Notes: generated from the letters alone by a model not told the origin. A stretch of 64,000 bases of DNA from an uncultured Faecalibacterium sp. (GCA_934525405.1 CAKSZF010000002.1:58150-122149), one strand, 5' to 3'; shown: positions 41,806-51,586, numbered from the stretch's first letter. Numbers and translations: made by a program.

Positions 41806-43515
41806 ATGAAACAGTCGAGTAACAAGAAATCCCGTGAAGCAACCGCTTTTCTCTATGAGCGTCTTTCCCGTGATGATAATTTGGAGGGCGAGAGTTACAG
41901 CATCGGCAACCAAAAGAAACTGCTCACCAAAGTTGCAAAGGAAAAAGGCTATACCAATCTGGTTCACTTTCTGGATGATGGCATTTCCGGCGTGACCATG
42001 AACCGTCCCGGTTTCGTTGAAATGATGCAGCAGCTTGAACAAGGGAAAGCCGCCGCTGTGTTCGTCAAAGACCTTTCCCGTCTGGGCCGAAACTATATTG
42101 AGGTCGGACGGCTGACAGAAGAATTTTTCCCGGACCATGACATCCGACTTGTTGCCGTTTCGGACAACATCGACACGGCCGAGGGAGAAAACGAACTGGC
42201 ACCCATCCGAAACCTGTTCAATGAGTGGTATGCCCGCGACATCAGCAAGAAACGCCGTATCAGTAATAAAATCAAAGGCAACTCCGGCGAACCGATGGGA
42301 CTTCCTCCCTATGGGTATATCAAGGACCCGAACAATCCCAAGTATTGGGTCATTGATGAAGAAGCTGCACAAGTTGTCCGGCGCATTTTTGATATGACGT
42401 TGGAGGGCTTCGGCACAGAACAGATTGCCACCCAGTTTGAAAAGGAAGGCATCCTGACGCCGCAGGCCTACTGGATTCAGAAAGGCATCGGCCGTCCCGG
42501 AAAGACCAAGACGCGCCCCGCCACCAAGTGGAATGGCTCCACGATTACCCATCTTCTGTACCAGCAGGAGTATTGTGGGGATATTCTGAACTTCAAAACC
42601 TACTCCAAATCCTACAAGAATAAGAAGCGGATTCATAACGCCCCGGAGAATTGGGTTGTGTTCCAAAATATTCACGAGCCAATTATTGAACGTGCCGTGT
42701 TTGAGCAGGTACAGCAGAAGCGCGGAAAAATGCGCAAACGCCGTACCAACAACGGAGAACACAATATGTTCTCTGGCTTGCTTGTCTGCGCAGACTGCGG
42801 CTGCAATCTGCATTTCCACTTCAATCAGGGCAACCCGGAAATCAAGTATTTCAACTGCTCCAACTACAAGGGCAACCGTGGCACTTGCCAATCCACCCAC
42901 TACATCCGGGTAGACTTTCTGGAAGAAGTGGTGTTGGGGGAGATTCGGCGGCTGACCAAGTTTGCCAGCCTCTATGAAGATGAATTTGTAAAGGCTGTAA
43001 TCGGACACTCCCAGCAGGCAGCTGATACCGAACACCGGTTAAAAGAAAAAGAGCTGAAAAAACTCCTTGCCCGTGACGAAGAACTGGATGTTCTCTTTGA
43101 ACGTATCTACGAGGACAACATTTCTGGCAAGCTGTCAGATGATCGCTATGCCAAGATGTCCCGGCGTTATGAGGACGAGCAAAAGGAACTGAGCGAGAAA
43201 ATCAAAAAGCTCCGCTCTGAAATCGAAAAGCAGACCAACCGTTCCATGACAACGGATATGTTCATCAGTCTGGTTCGCAAGTACACCAGAGCCAAAAAGC
43301 TGACGCCCCGGATGCTGAATGAACTGGTGGAAAAAATCGAAGTGTTCAATGCAGAGAAAGTCAACGGTGTGTGGGAGCAGCGGCTCCGCATTCACTATAA
43401 CTGCGTGGGCACCATCGAGATTCCCAAGAACCTTCCTCTGCCGACACCCGATGTGTCGGTGAATACAAGAAAAGGCGTAGTTGTGAACTACGCCCCTTGT
43501 GATATCGCTATTTAG
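41806..43515 (+). CDS. Large serine recombinase, TnpX-like
   Basis: 569 residues from ATG 41806 (AAAGGAG upstream). Catalytic Ser in YERLSRDD near residue 23, resolvase domain to about 160 with FVKDLSRLGRNY, recombinase domain LPPYGYIKDPNNPKYWVIDE, zinc ribbon CADCGCNLHF to about 390, a coiled coil (LKEKELKKLLARDEELDVLF) and a DUF4368-like C-terminus (LVEKIEVFNAEKVNGVWEQR). All parts of TnpX, the excision and insertion enzyme of Tn4451-type elements, are present, so it may be active. It comes after the KTR, sigma, HTH and TnpW genes in the usual order. Confidence 0.9.
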   Translation: MKQSSNKKSREATAFLYERLSRDDNLEGESYSIGNQKKLLTKVAKEKGYTNLVHFLDDGISGVTMNRPGFVEMMQQLEQGKAAAVFVKDLSRLGRNYIEVGRLTEEFFPDHDIRLVAVSDNIDTAEGENELAPIRNLFNEWYARDISKKRRISNKIKGNSGEPMGLPPYGYIKDPNNPKYWVIDEEAAQVVRRIFDMTLEGFGTEQIATQFEKEGILTPQAYWIQKGIGRPGKTKTRPATKWNGSTITHLLYQQEYCGDILNFKTYSKSYKNKKRIHNAPENWVVFQNIHEPIIERAVFEQVQQKRGKMRKRRTNNGEHNMFSGLLVCADCGCNLHFHFNQGNPEIKYFNCSNYKGNRGTCQSTHYIRVDFLEEVVLGEIRRLTKFASLYEDEFVKAVIGHSQQAADTEHRLKEKELKKLLARDEELDVLFERIYEDNISGKLSDDRYAKMSRRYEDEQKELSEKIKKLRSEIEKQTNRSMTTDMFISLVRKYTRAKKLTPRMLNELVEKIEVFNAEKVNGVWEQRLRIHYNCVGTIEIPKNLPLPTPDVSVNTRKGVVVNYAPCDIAI

Positions 43516-43527
43516 CAAACAAAAAAA

Positions 43528-43573
43528 GACGGACATTCTGCAACATCTTAGATGCTGTAAGAATATCCGTCAT
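43528..43573. terminator. Terminator between two convergent recombinase genes
   Basis: GACGGACATTCT pairs imperfectly with AGAATATCCGTC; an A run precedes it, which gives TTTTTTTG on the minus strand. It overlaps the stop region of the minus-strand recombinase by a few bases. Confidence 0.6.
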
Positions 43574-45048
43574 GGTGCAGGAATGCAATCCAAATCCGAA
43601 CCATTTCCCTTTGATGCGGCTTGGACCGCTTCCTCAAATGTGATGGTCTGTGTCCCTTCTTTATAGTTAAAGGTGATCAAAACCTTATCATCATACAGAT
43701 AAATCGAATTGATGAACGTATCCACCAACGCTTGCCGCTGGTCTTTCAGGCTCATGTCCAGCTTGCGGAACCGCAGCAGCCAGAACCGGATGAACTCCTC
43801 CGTGACCTTGGGCTTCGCCAGCTTTTCTTCCGCAATACGGGCTTCAAGCTCACGCTTGGTTTCTTCCAGCTGCTCCAGCCGCTCCTTGGTGGAGCTGGTC
43901 AGGATACCGGCCTGAATCGCATTGAGCATATTCTGGATACCGGATTCTGCATCCCGGAGCTGCTTCTCATAGAGGGGAATGTTGGTATTCTCCTTGTTTT
44001 GCAGTTCCATCACCTTGGCGATGATAGATTCCATAGCGGCATCGTCCTTAACAAGCTGCATGGTCTGGTTGACCACCAGATCTTCCAGCCACTGCTTACG
44101 GACGGTCTTTTTCTTGCAGCCCTTGTGCTTTTTGGCAGTAGCACATTTATAATAGCGGTGGACTTCGCCCGTCCGGCTCGTGCCGCTTTCGCCAAACATC
44201 AACGCCCCGCAGTAACCACAGTGCAGCTTGGTGGTGAGCAGATAGTCGTCCTCTGCCTTTCTTCGGGCAGGGGCTTTCTTGTTTTTCAACATTTTCTCCT
44301 GTACATCATCGAAAAGTTCCACCGACACGATAGGTGGAATCGCATCGGGAATCAGGATATCACGGTATTTCAGCTCACCAATATAGCGGCGGTTGCTCAG
44401 CATATGTTGGATGGTGTTAAAGGACATCGGCCCGCCACGCTTGTTCTTGATGCCCTTTTCGTTCAGCCAGTCCCGGATCTCCCGCATGGTCTGACCATCG
44501 TTGTACCGCTGGAAGGTTTCTGCCACAAAGGGAGCAGTCAACGGGTCGATTTCAAAGCGGTGGTCTGCGTTGATGATGTAGCCAAAGGGAATGGCACCGC
44601 CAGTGAACTTTCCCTTCAGTGCGTTTTCGGTCATGCCACGAATGACCTTTTCAGACAGGTCAGCGGAATAATACTCAGCATAACCTTCCAGCACCGATTC
44701 CAGAATGATGCCCTCCGGTCCGTCGGAGATGATCTCGGTAGCCGACATGAGCTTGACACCGTTCTTCTTTAACTGAGTCTTGTACCGGGCACTGTCGTAG
44801 CGGTTCCGGGCAAAACGGTCAAGTTTCCAGACCAGAACGATATCAAACAGCTTCTTGTCGCTGTCTTTTATCATCTGCTGAAACTCCGGGCGGTTGTCTG
44901 TCTTGGCAGAGATAGCACGGTCAATGTAGTGCTTGACGATGGTGATGCCATTCTTTTCGGCATAGGCCGTGCATTCCCGAATCTGACCTTCGATGGATTC
45001 TTCACGCTGGTTGTCGCTAGAATAGCGGGCGTAGATCACGGCAGTCAT
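43570..45048 (-). CDS. Large serine recombinase/integrase
   Basis: 492 residues; ATG 45048 has GAGGTG six bases upstream. The catalytic Ser lies in YARYSSDNQREESIEGQ (near residue 11), followed by LDRFARNRYD, a recombinase domain (IPFGYIINADHRFE), zinc ribbon (CGYCGALMFGESG, with a later CKKK region) and a coiled coil at about 340-400. It belongs to a different branch from the recombinase at 41806. The gene faces outward at the right end of the element, with a conserved sequence upstream that is shared with the XRE gene. It may integrate a second, nested element. Confidence 0.9.
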   Translation of the reverse strand: MTAVIYARYSSDNQREESIEGQIRECTAYAEKNGITIVKHYIDRAISAKTDNRPEFQQMIKDSDKKLFDIVLVWKLDRFARNRYDSARYKTQLKKNGVKLMSATEIISDGPEGIILESVLEGYAEYYSADLSEKVIRGMTENALKGKFTGGAIPFGYIINADHRFEIDPLTAPFVAETFQRYNDGQTMREIRDWLNEKGIKNKRGGPMSFNTIQHMLSNRRYIGELKYRDILIPDAIPPIVSVELFDDVQEKMLKNKKAPARRKAEDDYLLTTKLHCGYCGALMFGESGTSRTGEVHRYYKCATAKKHKGCKKKTVRKQWLEDLVVNQTMQLVKDDAAMESIIAKVMELQNKENTNIPLYEKQLRDAESGIQNMLNAIQAGILTSSTKERLEQLEETKRELEARIAEEKLAKPKVTEEFIRFWLLRFRKLDMSLKDQRQALVDTFINSIYLYDDKVLITFNYKEGTQTITFEEAVQAASKGNGSDLDCIPAP

Positions 45049-45172
45049 GGCAGGCACCTCACTTTATACATCATGGAACGGCAAACGGCAATTCGTTTAT
45101 TTGCAATTTTGTTTCGTATAATGTATATACCATAGTTCAAGAGCGATTGCAAGATGTTTTTATAAAAACAAA

Positions 45173-45213
45173 CTTCCACAGAACCCATCTTAGTTCATAG
45201 GATTCTGTGGAAG
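45173..45213 (-). terminator. Terminator of the glycosidase/GtrA operon
   Basis: CTTCCACAGAA and TTCTGTGGAAG are an exact 11-bp stem; on the minus strand it is followed by TTTGTTTTTATAAAAAC. Confidence 0.75.
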
Positions 45214-45273
45214 CCGTTATGAAGGAGAAAATTGGAAAGTTGCAAATAATTCAGAAACTGCGGCCTGTGTGCG

Positions 45274-45831
45274 TCAGGCTGCTTTCGTTCCCGCTCCCTC
45301 CGGGAAGATGATCTTATTCACAAAGAAGAAAATCACCATGGAGATGCCACCGTTTAGCACAGTCGTACCAATGTTATAAATGAAATCCGGCACCAGCAGA
45401 CCAGCCACGGCCACCCAGATGCAGTTGATGGAGTTGACAATGCAGGTGATGATGCAGAAGGCCAGCACATACCAGCCAATCTGCTTTGCGAGGTTGCCTT
45501 TGCTGCGGAACACAAAGTTGCGCTGGATCGGGAAGTTGATGCACTCGCCAATAACCATGGCGATTATGTAGGCGCAGAAGTAGGGCAGACCGCCGTGGGC
45601 CGCGTCATAGCCGAGGATATTCCACTTAAAGGTCTCCCCGAATAGGGTGATGTCGATACCCGGCCAGCCGAAGTCCACCACCGGCAGGCTGACAAAGGCT
45701 TTGGGCAGGAATTGCAACAGCAGATATTTGAAGACCGTGATGAGGTTGGACACAATGACGAACAGACCGCCCTCGCGTACCCATTTGGCTGCGGCAGGAT
45801 GCTTGGCCGCAAAATCATTCCAAAAATTCAT
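45274..45831 (-). CDS. GtrA-like four-helix membrane protein
   Basis: 185 residues. Hydrophobic segments at about 22-42, 80-100, 118-142 and 150-172, and the family signature GECINFPIQRNFVFRSKGN between the second and third. GtrA-like proteins are thought to move lipid-linked sugars across the membrane or to serve cell-surface glycan synthesis. It follows the GH3 gene by 15 bases and lies in the same operon, which is a recurring pair in gut Firmicutes; what it transports is unknown. Confidence 0.75.
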   Translation of the reverse strand: MNFWNDFAAKHPAAAKWVREGGLFVIVSNLITVFKYLLLQFLPKAFVSLPVVDFGWPGIDITLFGETFKWNILGYDAAHGGLPYFCAYIIAMVIGECINFPIQRNFVFRSKGNLAKQIGWYVLAFCIITCIVNSINCIWVAVAGLLVPDFIYNIGTTVLNGGISMVIFFFVNKIIFPEGAGTKAA

Positions 45832-45846
45832 AAGATTCCTCCTGAT

Positions 45847-48267
45847 TCAGCGGGACTGTTCGTCCAGCTTTGCCTGATAGCGGCTGTTCGCCACAAAGTT
45901 CTGCACCAGACCCACCAGCGCCCGCAGGATACCAATAATCCAGAATCCCTTGGCTTCCAGCACCAGACCGTTCACGGTTTCGTCTCCGATCATGCCGCCG
46001 GTCATCTGGGCAAGTCCGCGCAGCGGCATATTGTACTGGAACAGGATGTTCAGGTCTGGCTTGCCCTTTTTCTCACCGGAACGCAACAACAATGTCAATA
46101 CCCCGGCAATCAGCCAGCACAGCGGGCTGCGGCTATGGTTCAGCTCACCCAGCGTCATCGTGCGGTCAATGACCGGCTTTTCCTCCGGCACCGGATGGCC
46201 CAGCAGGGCTTCAAATTCTGCGGTCGGCACGTTCTTGATGTCGCCAGTCTGGTAATGAAGCAGTCCTCTGCCCTCATAGGGGTTCGGGGCATTTGTCCCG
46301 CTGATTTCCACCTCAGTGTGCAGACGGATGTCCTGCACACTGGCACCGATCAGAATCTGATATGCGCCGCCCTCAGTCTCCCAGTGGTCGGTCTTGACAT
46401 TCCAATAACGAAACGCCTTGTCGTCCATCTTGATAGTAACAGTTTTGCTCTCGCCTGCTTTCAGGAACACCTTGGCAAAACCTTTCAGTTCCTTTGCCGG
46501 GCAGAAAATTTCGGCATTCGGCTTGCTGATGTACAGCTGTGCAATTTCTGCGCCGTCCTTTTCACCGGTGTTGGTGATGGTAAACGTGACCTTGTCTGTG
46601 TCTGTTTTCAGGTCGGAATAGGCAAACGTGGTATAGCTCAGGCCATAGCCGAAGGGATAGCGCACGGCTTTGTCCACGGTCTCATAGTAGCGGTAGCCGA
46701 TGTACAGTCCTTCGCGGTACTCCGTGTTACGCTTTTTGCCGGGAAAATAGTTCGCGGCGGGCGTGTCCGTATAGTTCAGCGGGATGGTCTCAGCCAGTTT
46801 ACCGCAAGGATTTTTCCAACCGGTCAACACATCCAGCATTGCCCCAGCTCCGGCCTGACCGCCGAGGTAACCATGTACAACAGCCTTGCATTTTGCCGTC
46901 CAGTCGGTCTCAATGACACTGCCCGCACTGACCACGGCCACCACGTTCGGATTGACTGCTGCCACAGCATCCAGTAGTTCCTTCTGCACCGCCGGGATGC
47001 AGATGTGGGTACGGTCAAGACCTTCGCTCTCGCTGGATTCGTCCAGACCAACGCAGAGAAGCACGATATCTGCCAGCTTTGCCTGCGCCACAGCTTCGGC
47101 AAGATATGCCTTATTCGGTTTGCCGTTTCGCTCGTATCCGGCGCAATAGCCCACAAGGTTCAGACCAGCAGCTTCGGCCAGATCGGCAAGGTTATCCACT
47201 CTGGTGGGGTTTACCATGCTGGAACCCGCCCCCTGATAGCGCGGGTTCTGGGCAAAATCGCCGATGAGTGTAACCTTTTTGCCATTCTTCAGAGGCAGGA
47301 TGTCCTCTTCGTTTTTCAACAGGACGATGCTCTCAGCGGCAGCTTTCCGGGCCAGTTGGTGATGTGCTGCTTCATCGAATTTTCTCGAAGCCTTTGCAAT
47401 GGATTCATCCGTAGAAAGAGCCAGTTCCAGCAGTTCGTCCACACGTTCGTCAATGATCTGCTCGCTCAGTTCCCCATTTTCCACGGCTTTTAGCAGGTGG
47501 CGGGCTACGCCCAGACCCGGCGCGGGCATTTCCAGTGTGGAGCCGTTTTTCACACCTTCCACATGGTCGTTCGCCCCGCCCCAGTCGGTGACGACAACAC
47601 CGTCAAATCCCCACTCTTTGCGCAAGATATCAAGCAGATGCTCGTTCTCGTTGGCATACACGCCGTTGATTTTATTATACGAGGTCATAACTGTTTTGGG
47701 CTTGCCCTCTTTCACGGCAATTTCAAACCCGGTCAGGTACAGTTCCCGCAGGGTGCGCTCATCCAAAATGGAATCGTTCGCCATACGGCGCAGTTCCTGA
47801 CTGTTGACGGCGAAATGTTTCGGGCAGGCTGAAACGCCCGTAGACTGAATACCGCGCACATAGCCTGCGGCCATTTTACCGGAGAGATATGGGTCCTCTG
47901 AAAAGTACTCAAAGCTACGGCCACACAGTGGGCTGCGCTTGGTGTTCAGGCCGGGGCCGAGCAGGACATTGACCCGGTAGGAAGCAGTTTCTTCGCCCAG
48001 CGCTCTGCCCACCTGTTCGCCCAGTTCCGGGTCCCAGCTGTTGGCAATGGTAGCAGCAGTCGGGAAGCAGGTGGCCGGTTCGGACGGGTTCAGACCGAGG
48101 TGGTCCGCCGCGCCCGCCTGCTTGCGCAGACCATTAGGACCGTCCGACAGCCAGATGGCTGGCACTCCCTGCTTGGGGTAATACTGGGTCTGCCATGTGT
48201 TTTTGCCGGAGAGCAGAGCGCATTTTTGTTCAATGCTCAGTTTTGCGATGATGTCCTGATGCTTCAC
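45847..48267 (-). CDS. Glycoside hydrolase family 3, cytoplasmic
   Basis: 806 residues from GTG 48267 with AAAGGAG seven bases upstream; earlier in-frame starts have no site. The N-terminal TIM barrel has the nucleophile Asp in VVTDWGGANDH (about residue 225) and the KHFAVN motif. The alpha/beta sandwich (SIVLLKNEEDILPL) and a fibronectin-III-like domain (YPFGYGLSYTTF, then ITNTGEKDGAEIAQLYI) follow. A C-terminal extension of 150 residues carries a short hydrophobic segment (HSRSPLCWLIAGVLTLLL) that could attach it to the membrane. No signal peptide. Likely beta-glucosidase or related exo-acting enzyme for imported oligosaccharides. Confidence 0.9.
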   Translation of the reverse strand: MKHQDIIAKLSIEQKCALLSGKNTWQTQYYPKQGVPAIWLSDGPNGLRKQAGAADHLGLNPSEPATCFPTAATIANSWDPELGEQVGRALGEETASYRVNVLLGPGLNTKRSPLCGRSFEYFSEDPYLSGKMAAGYVRGIQSTGVSACPKHFAVNSQELRRMANDSILDERTLRELYLTGFEIAVKEGKPKTVMTSYNKINGVYANENEHLLDILRKEWGFDGVVVTDWGGANDHVEGVKNGSTLEMPAPGLGVARHLLKAVENGELSEQIIDERVDELLELALSTDESIAKASRKFDEAAHHQLARKAAAESIVLLKNEEDILPLKNGKKVTLIGDFAQNPRYQGAGSSMVNPTRVDNLADLAEAAGLNLVGYCAGYERNGKPNKAYLAEAVAQAKLADIVLLCVGLDESSESEGLDRTHICIPAVQKELLDAVAAVNPNVVAVVSAGSVIETDWTAKCKAVVHGYLGGQAGAGAMLDVLTGWKNPCGKLAETIPLNYTDTPAANYFPGKKRNTEYREGLYIGYRYYETVDKAVRYPFGYGLSYTTFAYSDLKTDTDKVTFTITNTGEKDGAEIAQLYISKPNAEIFCPAKELKGFAKVFLKAGESKTVTIKMDDKAFRYWNVKTDHWETEGGAYQILIGASVQDIRLHTEVEISGTNAPNPYEGRGLLHYQTGDIKNVPTAEFEALLGHPVPEEKPVIDRTMTLGELNHSRSPLCWLIAGVLTLLLRSGEKKGKPDLNILFQYNMPLRGLAQMTGGMIGDETVNGLVLEAKGFWIIGILRALVGLVQNFVANSRYQAKLDEQSR

Positions 48268-48468
48268 GGGAAAAGCTCCTTTCTGTGGAAACGAATCTTC
48301 CTTTGGAAGCAGGGCCGCGCCGCAGGTTTGCGCGGTCCCGTTTCCAAAAGAGAACACGGTCATACAGTAAAACCATATAGCCGTGTTCCAAATCTGAATC
48401 AAATGGTTGGATATCCGTTCATACAAGTGATCTTTTCAGAAAGAGCGTTGTATAAGGATTTTTATCCA

Positions 48469-51372
48469 TCAATTTGCAGAATCTGAGGTCTTGGTTTTCT
48501 TGTACTTGATGATACCAACGACCAGAAATACAACACTTGCAGCCATCAGCACACCAGCGATTACATTGCCCCATGTCCACAACGGTCTCCAAGAGCCAGT
48601 CGGCACGAGGGTATTCATCGTTCCGCGAGAACTCATATACAGAATGTTCTTACTTGCAACGTGAGCAGCCTGACTGAGCTGATTACTGGATTTAAGCATA
48701 TCCACAGTAACAGCCTCGCCTTGGAACGGATTCAGATAGAGATCGTTACCTGCCAGAATACCCTGCTGAGCATTCATATAAGTAGATCCCCAATTCATGT
48801 AGAAGTCTGTGATTACAGTTCCATGGAAGCCCCACTCGTTACGCAACACATCTGTGCAAAGAGCATGGGAGGCACCAGCCCAATAATAGCCAATCAGATT
48901 GAAAGCTGACATCACACCAGTGGCCTCGCCTTTCTGTACTGTGATTTGGAAAGGCTTGAGGTAAATTTCACGGATAGCCTGCTCATTTGCAAACGTGCAA
49001 AGTCCCTGATCACGATGTAGTTCCTGATCGTTCAGTGCATAATGCTTCAGATAAACCCAGATACCCTGCTGGCGTGCGCCCTTTGTGACTGCTGCACCCA
49101 TCTCGCCGCTCAGAACACCATCTTCGGCATAGTACTCAAAGTTACGTCCTGCAAAGGGAGAACGGTGCATATTCATAGCCGGTGCATACCAGCCGGACAC
49201 ATTCTGGCTGTTGGCAAACTGACCAACACACTTGCCCATTTCTTCTGCCAGATCAATATTCCATGTTGAAGCAATCACAACTTCCGTCGGGTAGCCGACG
49301 CCAGCCTTGATATCAATGCCAAAGCTCAGGAAGGGCTGCATGCCGGCAGGACCATCGATGTCCATCGTAACAGATTTTTCAATCGAGTCGACCGGGGCAG
49401 TACGATAGCCGCCCATAGAGACCAGATCCGAGATTTCCTGCAGACTCATCTGTGACAGAAGCAGTTCCCACACAGGAGAATCATAGTCGAAGTAGTGCAT
49501 CAGGCCAAATACCAGCTTGCCATTCTGCAGTTCGATATACTGCTTCTGCAGGTCAGTCCATGTGCCTTCCTCGGTGTCAGATGCGCCTTCCGCTGCATTC
49601 AGTTCTGCCATAGCTTCCGAATCATTACTCAGTACATCTTTCAAGGCATCCTTGACCTGCTGAATTTCATCGGCGGTCAATTCATGATCCACCATGATCG
49701 GCGAATCCTCATAATATGCCAGATTTTCATCCTGTTTCAGATTGTAAACGGCACTGTAATTGTTCTTTACAAGGTCAAGCTTTTCCTGTGCAATCGCTGC
49801 CTCTGCATGAGAGGCATCCGGCCAGGTTCCTTCCCAGTCATTTCGGGAAAGATAGGTATAGTCATCCTTGAAGTTGACTGTTGCATCGTCAAACTCGTTT
49901 GTTGCAGCAATCAGATCCGAATCACGGGAGTTTTCGCCCTGATAAACAACAGTTGAGGGGATGTTGATGGTTTCAGTTTCGATTACATCATGGGCATTGT
50001 TCATCAGCTTGATCTGATATTCGCCAGCTTCCAGAATATAGCTCTTAGCATTCTGGTAATCATAGGATGCCATATCATCTACGCTGAAGGAGATCGTTAC
50101 CGATTCCGATTCACCCGGTTCCAGCAGACCGGTCTTGGCAAAACCAATCAGATTCACATAGGACTTTTCGATTCCACCGGCGGTATAGGGCGGCGTGTAA
50201 TACAGCTGCACGACATCCTTGCCTGCTACATTGCCGGTATTCTTCACATCCACTGTAACGACCACATTGCCATCCACATTTACAAAGGAGGAAATATTCT
50301 GTTCAAAGGTCGTATAGGAAAGACCGTAACCGAAGGGATACTGCACCTGATTCTGGTACCACTCTTCACCATCGGTAAATCCACGGGTTTCATAATAACG
50401 ATACCCAACGTAGATTCCCTCCATGTAGTTCACATAGTAAAGATCGGACGCATTGCTGTAAGCATACTCGCCAAAGTTTGCAAAGGAAGGTGCGCTGGTT
50501 GCATCATACGCATAGGTATCGACCAGTCGGCCAGACGGGTTCACTTTGCCGGTAAGAACATCCACAACGCCCGGCATACCATTCGTGCCGGGATTGCCGA
50601 TCCAAAGAACGGCATCAATATCGTACTGGTCCACAAAACCGAGTTCCATTGCATGAGATGAGTTGACCAGCAGAATCACCTTATCAAAGTTATCGGTGAC
50701 AAGCTTAACCATTGCTTCCTCATCGCTGGAAAGCTCCAGATAATGTTTGTCCTTTTCACCACCAACAGTACTCATATCCGTGGGAAGGTCATTTCCTTCA
50801 CCACCCATGCGGCTAATCGTGATGATTGCAGTATCCGAAAACTCTTTTGCTTTCTGAATAACGGCATCTGTATAGGAAGCAATCGGCAGTTCCGTAATGG
50901 AGAAGTTTGTGTCTCCCACGCCGGAACCATTGTCAGACACGCTGTAATCCGTGTAGAGTTTCATCAGGTCTTCATTGATTTCGATACCATTTTCCTTCAA
51001 AGCTGCTTCGAGGGAAACTGCATTTGCATCATCCACGAAGCCGGAACCTGCTCCGCCAAATACCATTTTACTGGAACGCCATCCGAACAGATTTACTTTG
51101 TTTGTCCCCTGTGCCAAAGGCAGAACATTATTTTCGTTTTTCAGCAGCACACTGCCTTCCTGAAGAATTTTGTGAGAAACGTTGTTGCCGTTCTCGACAG
51201 CTTCTTCGTAGGAAACATTCTCTGCGTTCGTTCCCGTTGCCTCATAGGTAGTGTACATGTTGTCCAGATATCCCTGAAAATACCATGTCGCACCATTGGC
51301 AGCAAGAATCAGAACTGCCAGAACACCGCACAGAACGGACCGTGCTATGGGGAACTTGCTTTTGTTCTTCAC
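48469..51372 (-). CDS. Circularly permuted GH3 glycosidase anchored by two membrane helices
   Basis: 967 residues from GTG 51372 (AAGGAG upstream). An N-terminal helix (residues 10-30) and a C-terminal helix (about 932-955) followed by KYKKTKTSDSAN frame the protein. Domain order is reversed: the GH3 C-terminal sandwich comes first (GSVLLKNENNVLPL near 75), then the fibronectin-III-like part (YPFGYGLSYTTF near 345), a linker, and only after about residue 620 the TIM barrel (MDIDGPAGMQPF, KHYALNDQELHRDQG) with nucleophile Asp in VITDFYMNW near 870. This permutation is known for some GH3 enzymes of rumen and gut Clostridia. The catalytic part should be outside the cell. Confidence 0.85.
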   Translation of the reverse strand: MKNKSKFPIARSVLCGVLAVLILAANGATWYFQGYLDNMYTTYEATGTNAENVSYEEAVENGNNVSHKILQEGSVLLKNENNVLPLAQGTNKVNLFGWRSSKMVFGGAGSGFVDDANAVSLEAALKENGIEINEDLMKLYTDYSVSDNGSGVGDTNFSITELPIASYTDAVIQKAKEFSDTAIITISRMGGEGNDLPTDMSTVGGEKDKHYLELSSDEEAMVKLVTDNFDKVILLVNSSHAMELGFVDQYDIDAVLWIGNPGTNGMPGVVDVLTGKVNPSGRLVDTYAYDATSAPSFANFGEYAYSNASDLYYVNYMEGIYVGYRYYETRGFTDGEEWYQNQVQYPFGYGLSYTTFEQNISSFVNVDGNVVVTVDVKNTGNVAGKDVVQLYYTPPYTAGGIEKSYVNLIGFAKTGLLEPGESESVTISFSVDDMASYDYQNAKSYILEAGEYQIKLMNNAHDVIETETINIPSTVVYQGENSRDSDLIAATNEFDDATVNFKDDYTYLSRNDWEGTWPDASHAEAAIAQEKLDLVKNNYSAVYNLKQDENLAYYEDSPIMVDHELTADEIQQVKDALKDVLSNDSEAMAELNAAEGASDTEEGTWTDLQKQYIELQNGKLVFGLMHYFDYDSPVWELLLSQMSLQEISDLVSMGGYRTAPVDSIEKSVTMDIDGPAGMQPFLSFGIDIKAGVGYPTEVVIASTWNIDLAEEMGKCVGQFANSQNVSGWYAPAMNMHRSPFAGRNFEYYAEDGVLSGEMGAAVTKGARQQGIWVYLKHYALNDQELHRDQGLCTFANEQAIREIYLKPFQITVQKGEATGVMSAFNLIGYYWAGASHALCTDVLRNEWGFHGTVITDFYMNWGSTYMNAQQGILAGNDLYLNPFQGEAVTVDMLKSSNQLSQAAHVASKNILYMSSRGTMNTLVPTGSWRPLWTWGNVIAGVLMAASVVFLVVGIIKYKKTKTSDSAN

Positions 51373-51482
51373 TTGACTACACTCCTTCTTTTTGATTCAT
51401 TAGATGCTTCTTCATTTCACCGCCGTTCCTCCTTTACGGCTTTTTCTGAAATGAACTTCTGTTCTCAAATTAGCAGAGATGA

Positions 51483-51517
51483 AGTCAAATAGGGAGTTTT
51501 TTTCACAAATGGGAGTT
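51483..51517 (-). promoter_or_regulatory. Direct repeats abutting a -35, likely LytTR site for the permuted GH3 gene
   Basis: CAAATAGGGAGTT (51486-51498) and CAAATGGGAGTT (51506-51517) are direct repeats with 19-20-bp centre spacing, the geometry of LytTR half-sites. On the minus strand they abut TTGACT (51483-51488), a -35 without a good -10, as expected of an activator-dependent promoter. A LytTR regulator is encoded just upstream. Confidence 0.5.
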
Positions 51518-51525
51518 CAGACAGC

Positions 51526-51572
51526 ACAAACGGGAAACCGTTGCACGTTTTGCGCAACAGTTTCCCGTTTGT
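51526..51572 (-). terminator. Terminator of the second two-component system
   Basis: ACAAACGGGAAAC and GTTTCCCGTTTGT plus an inner GTTGC/GCAAC give a long stem with two single mismatches; little T run follows. It lies 15 bases after the kinase stop. Confidence 0.7.
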
Positions 51573-51586
51573 GTTGATGCAATGTG

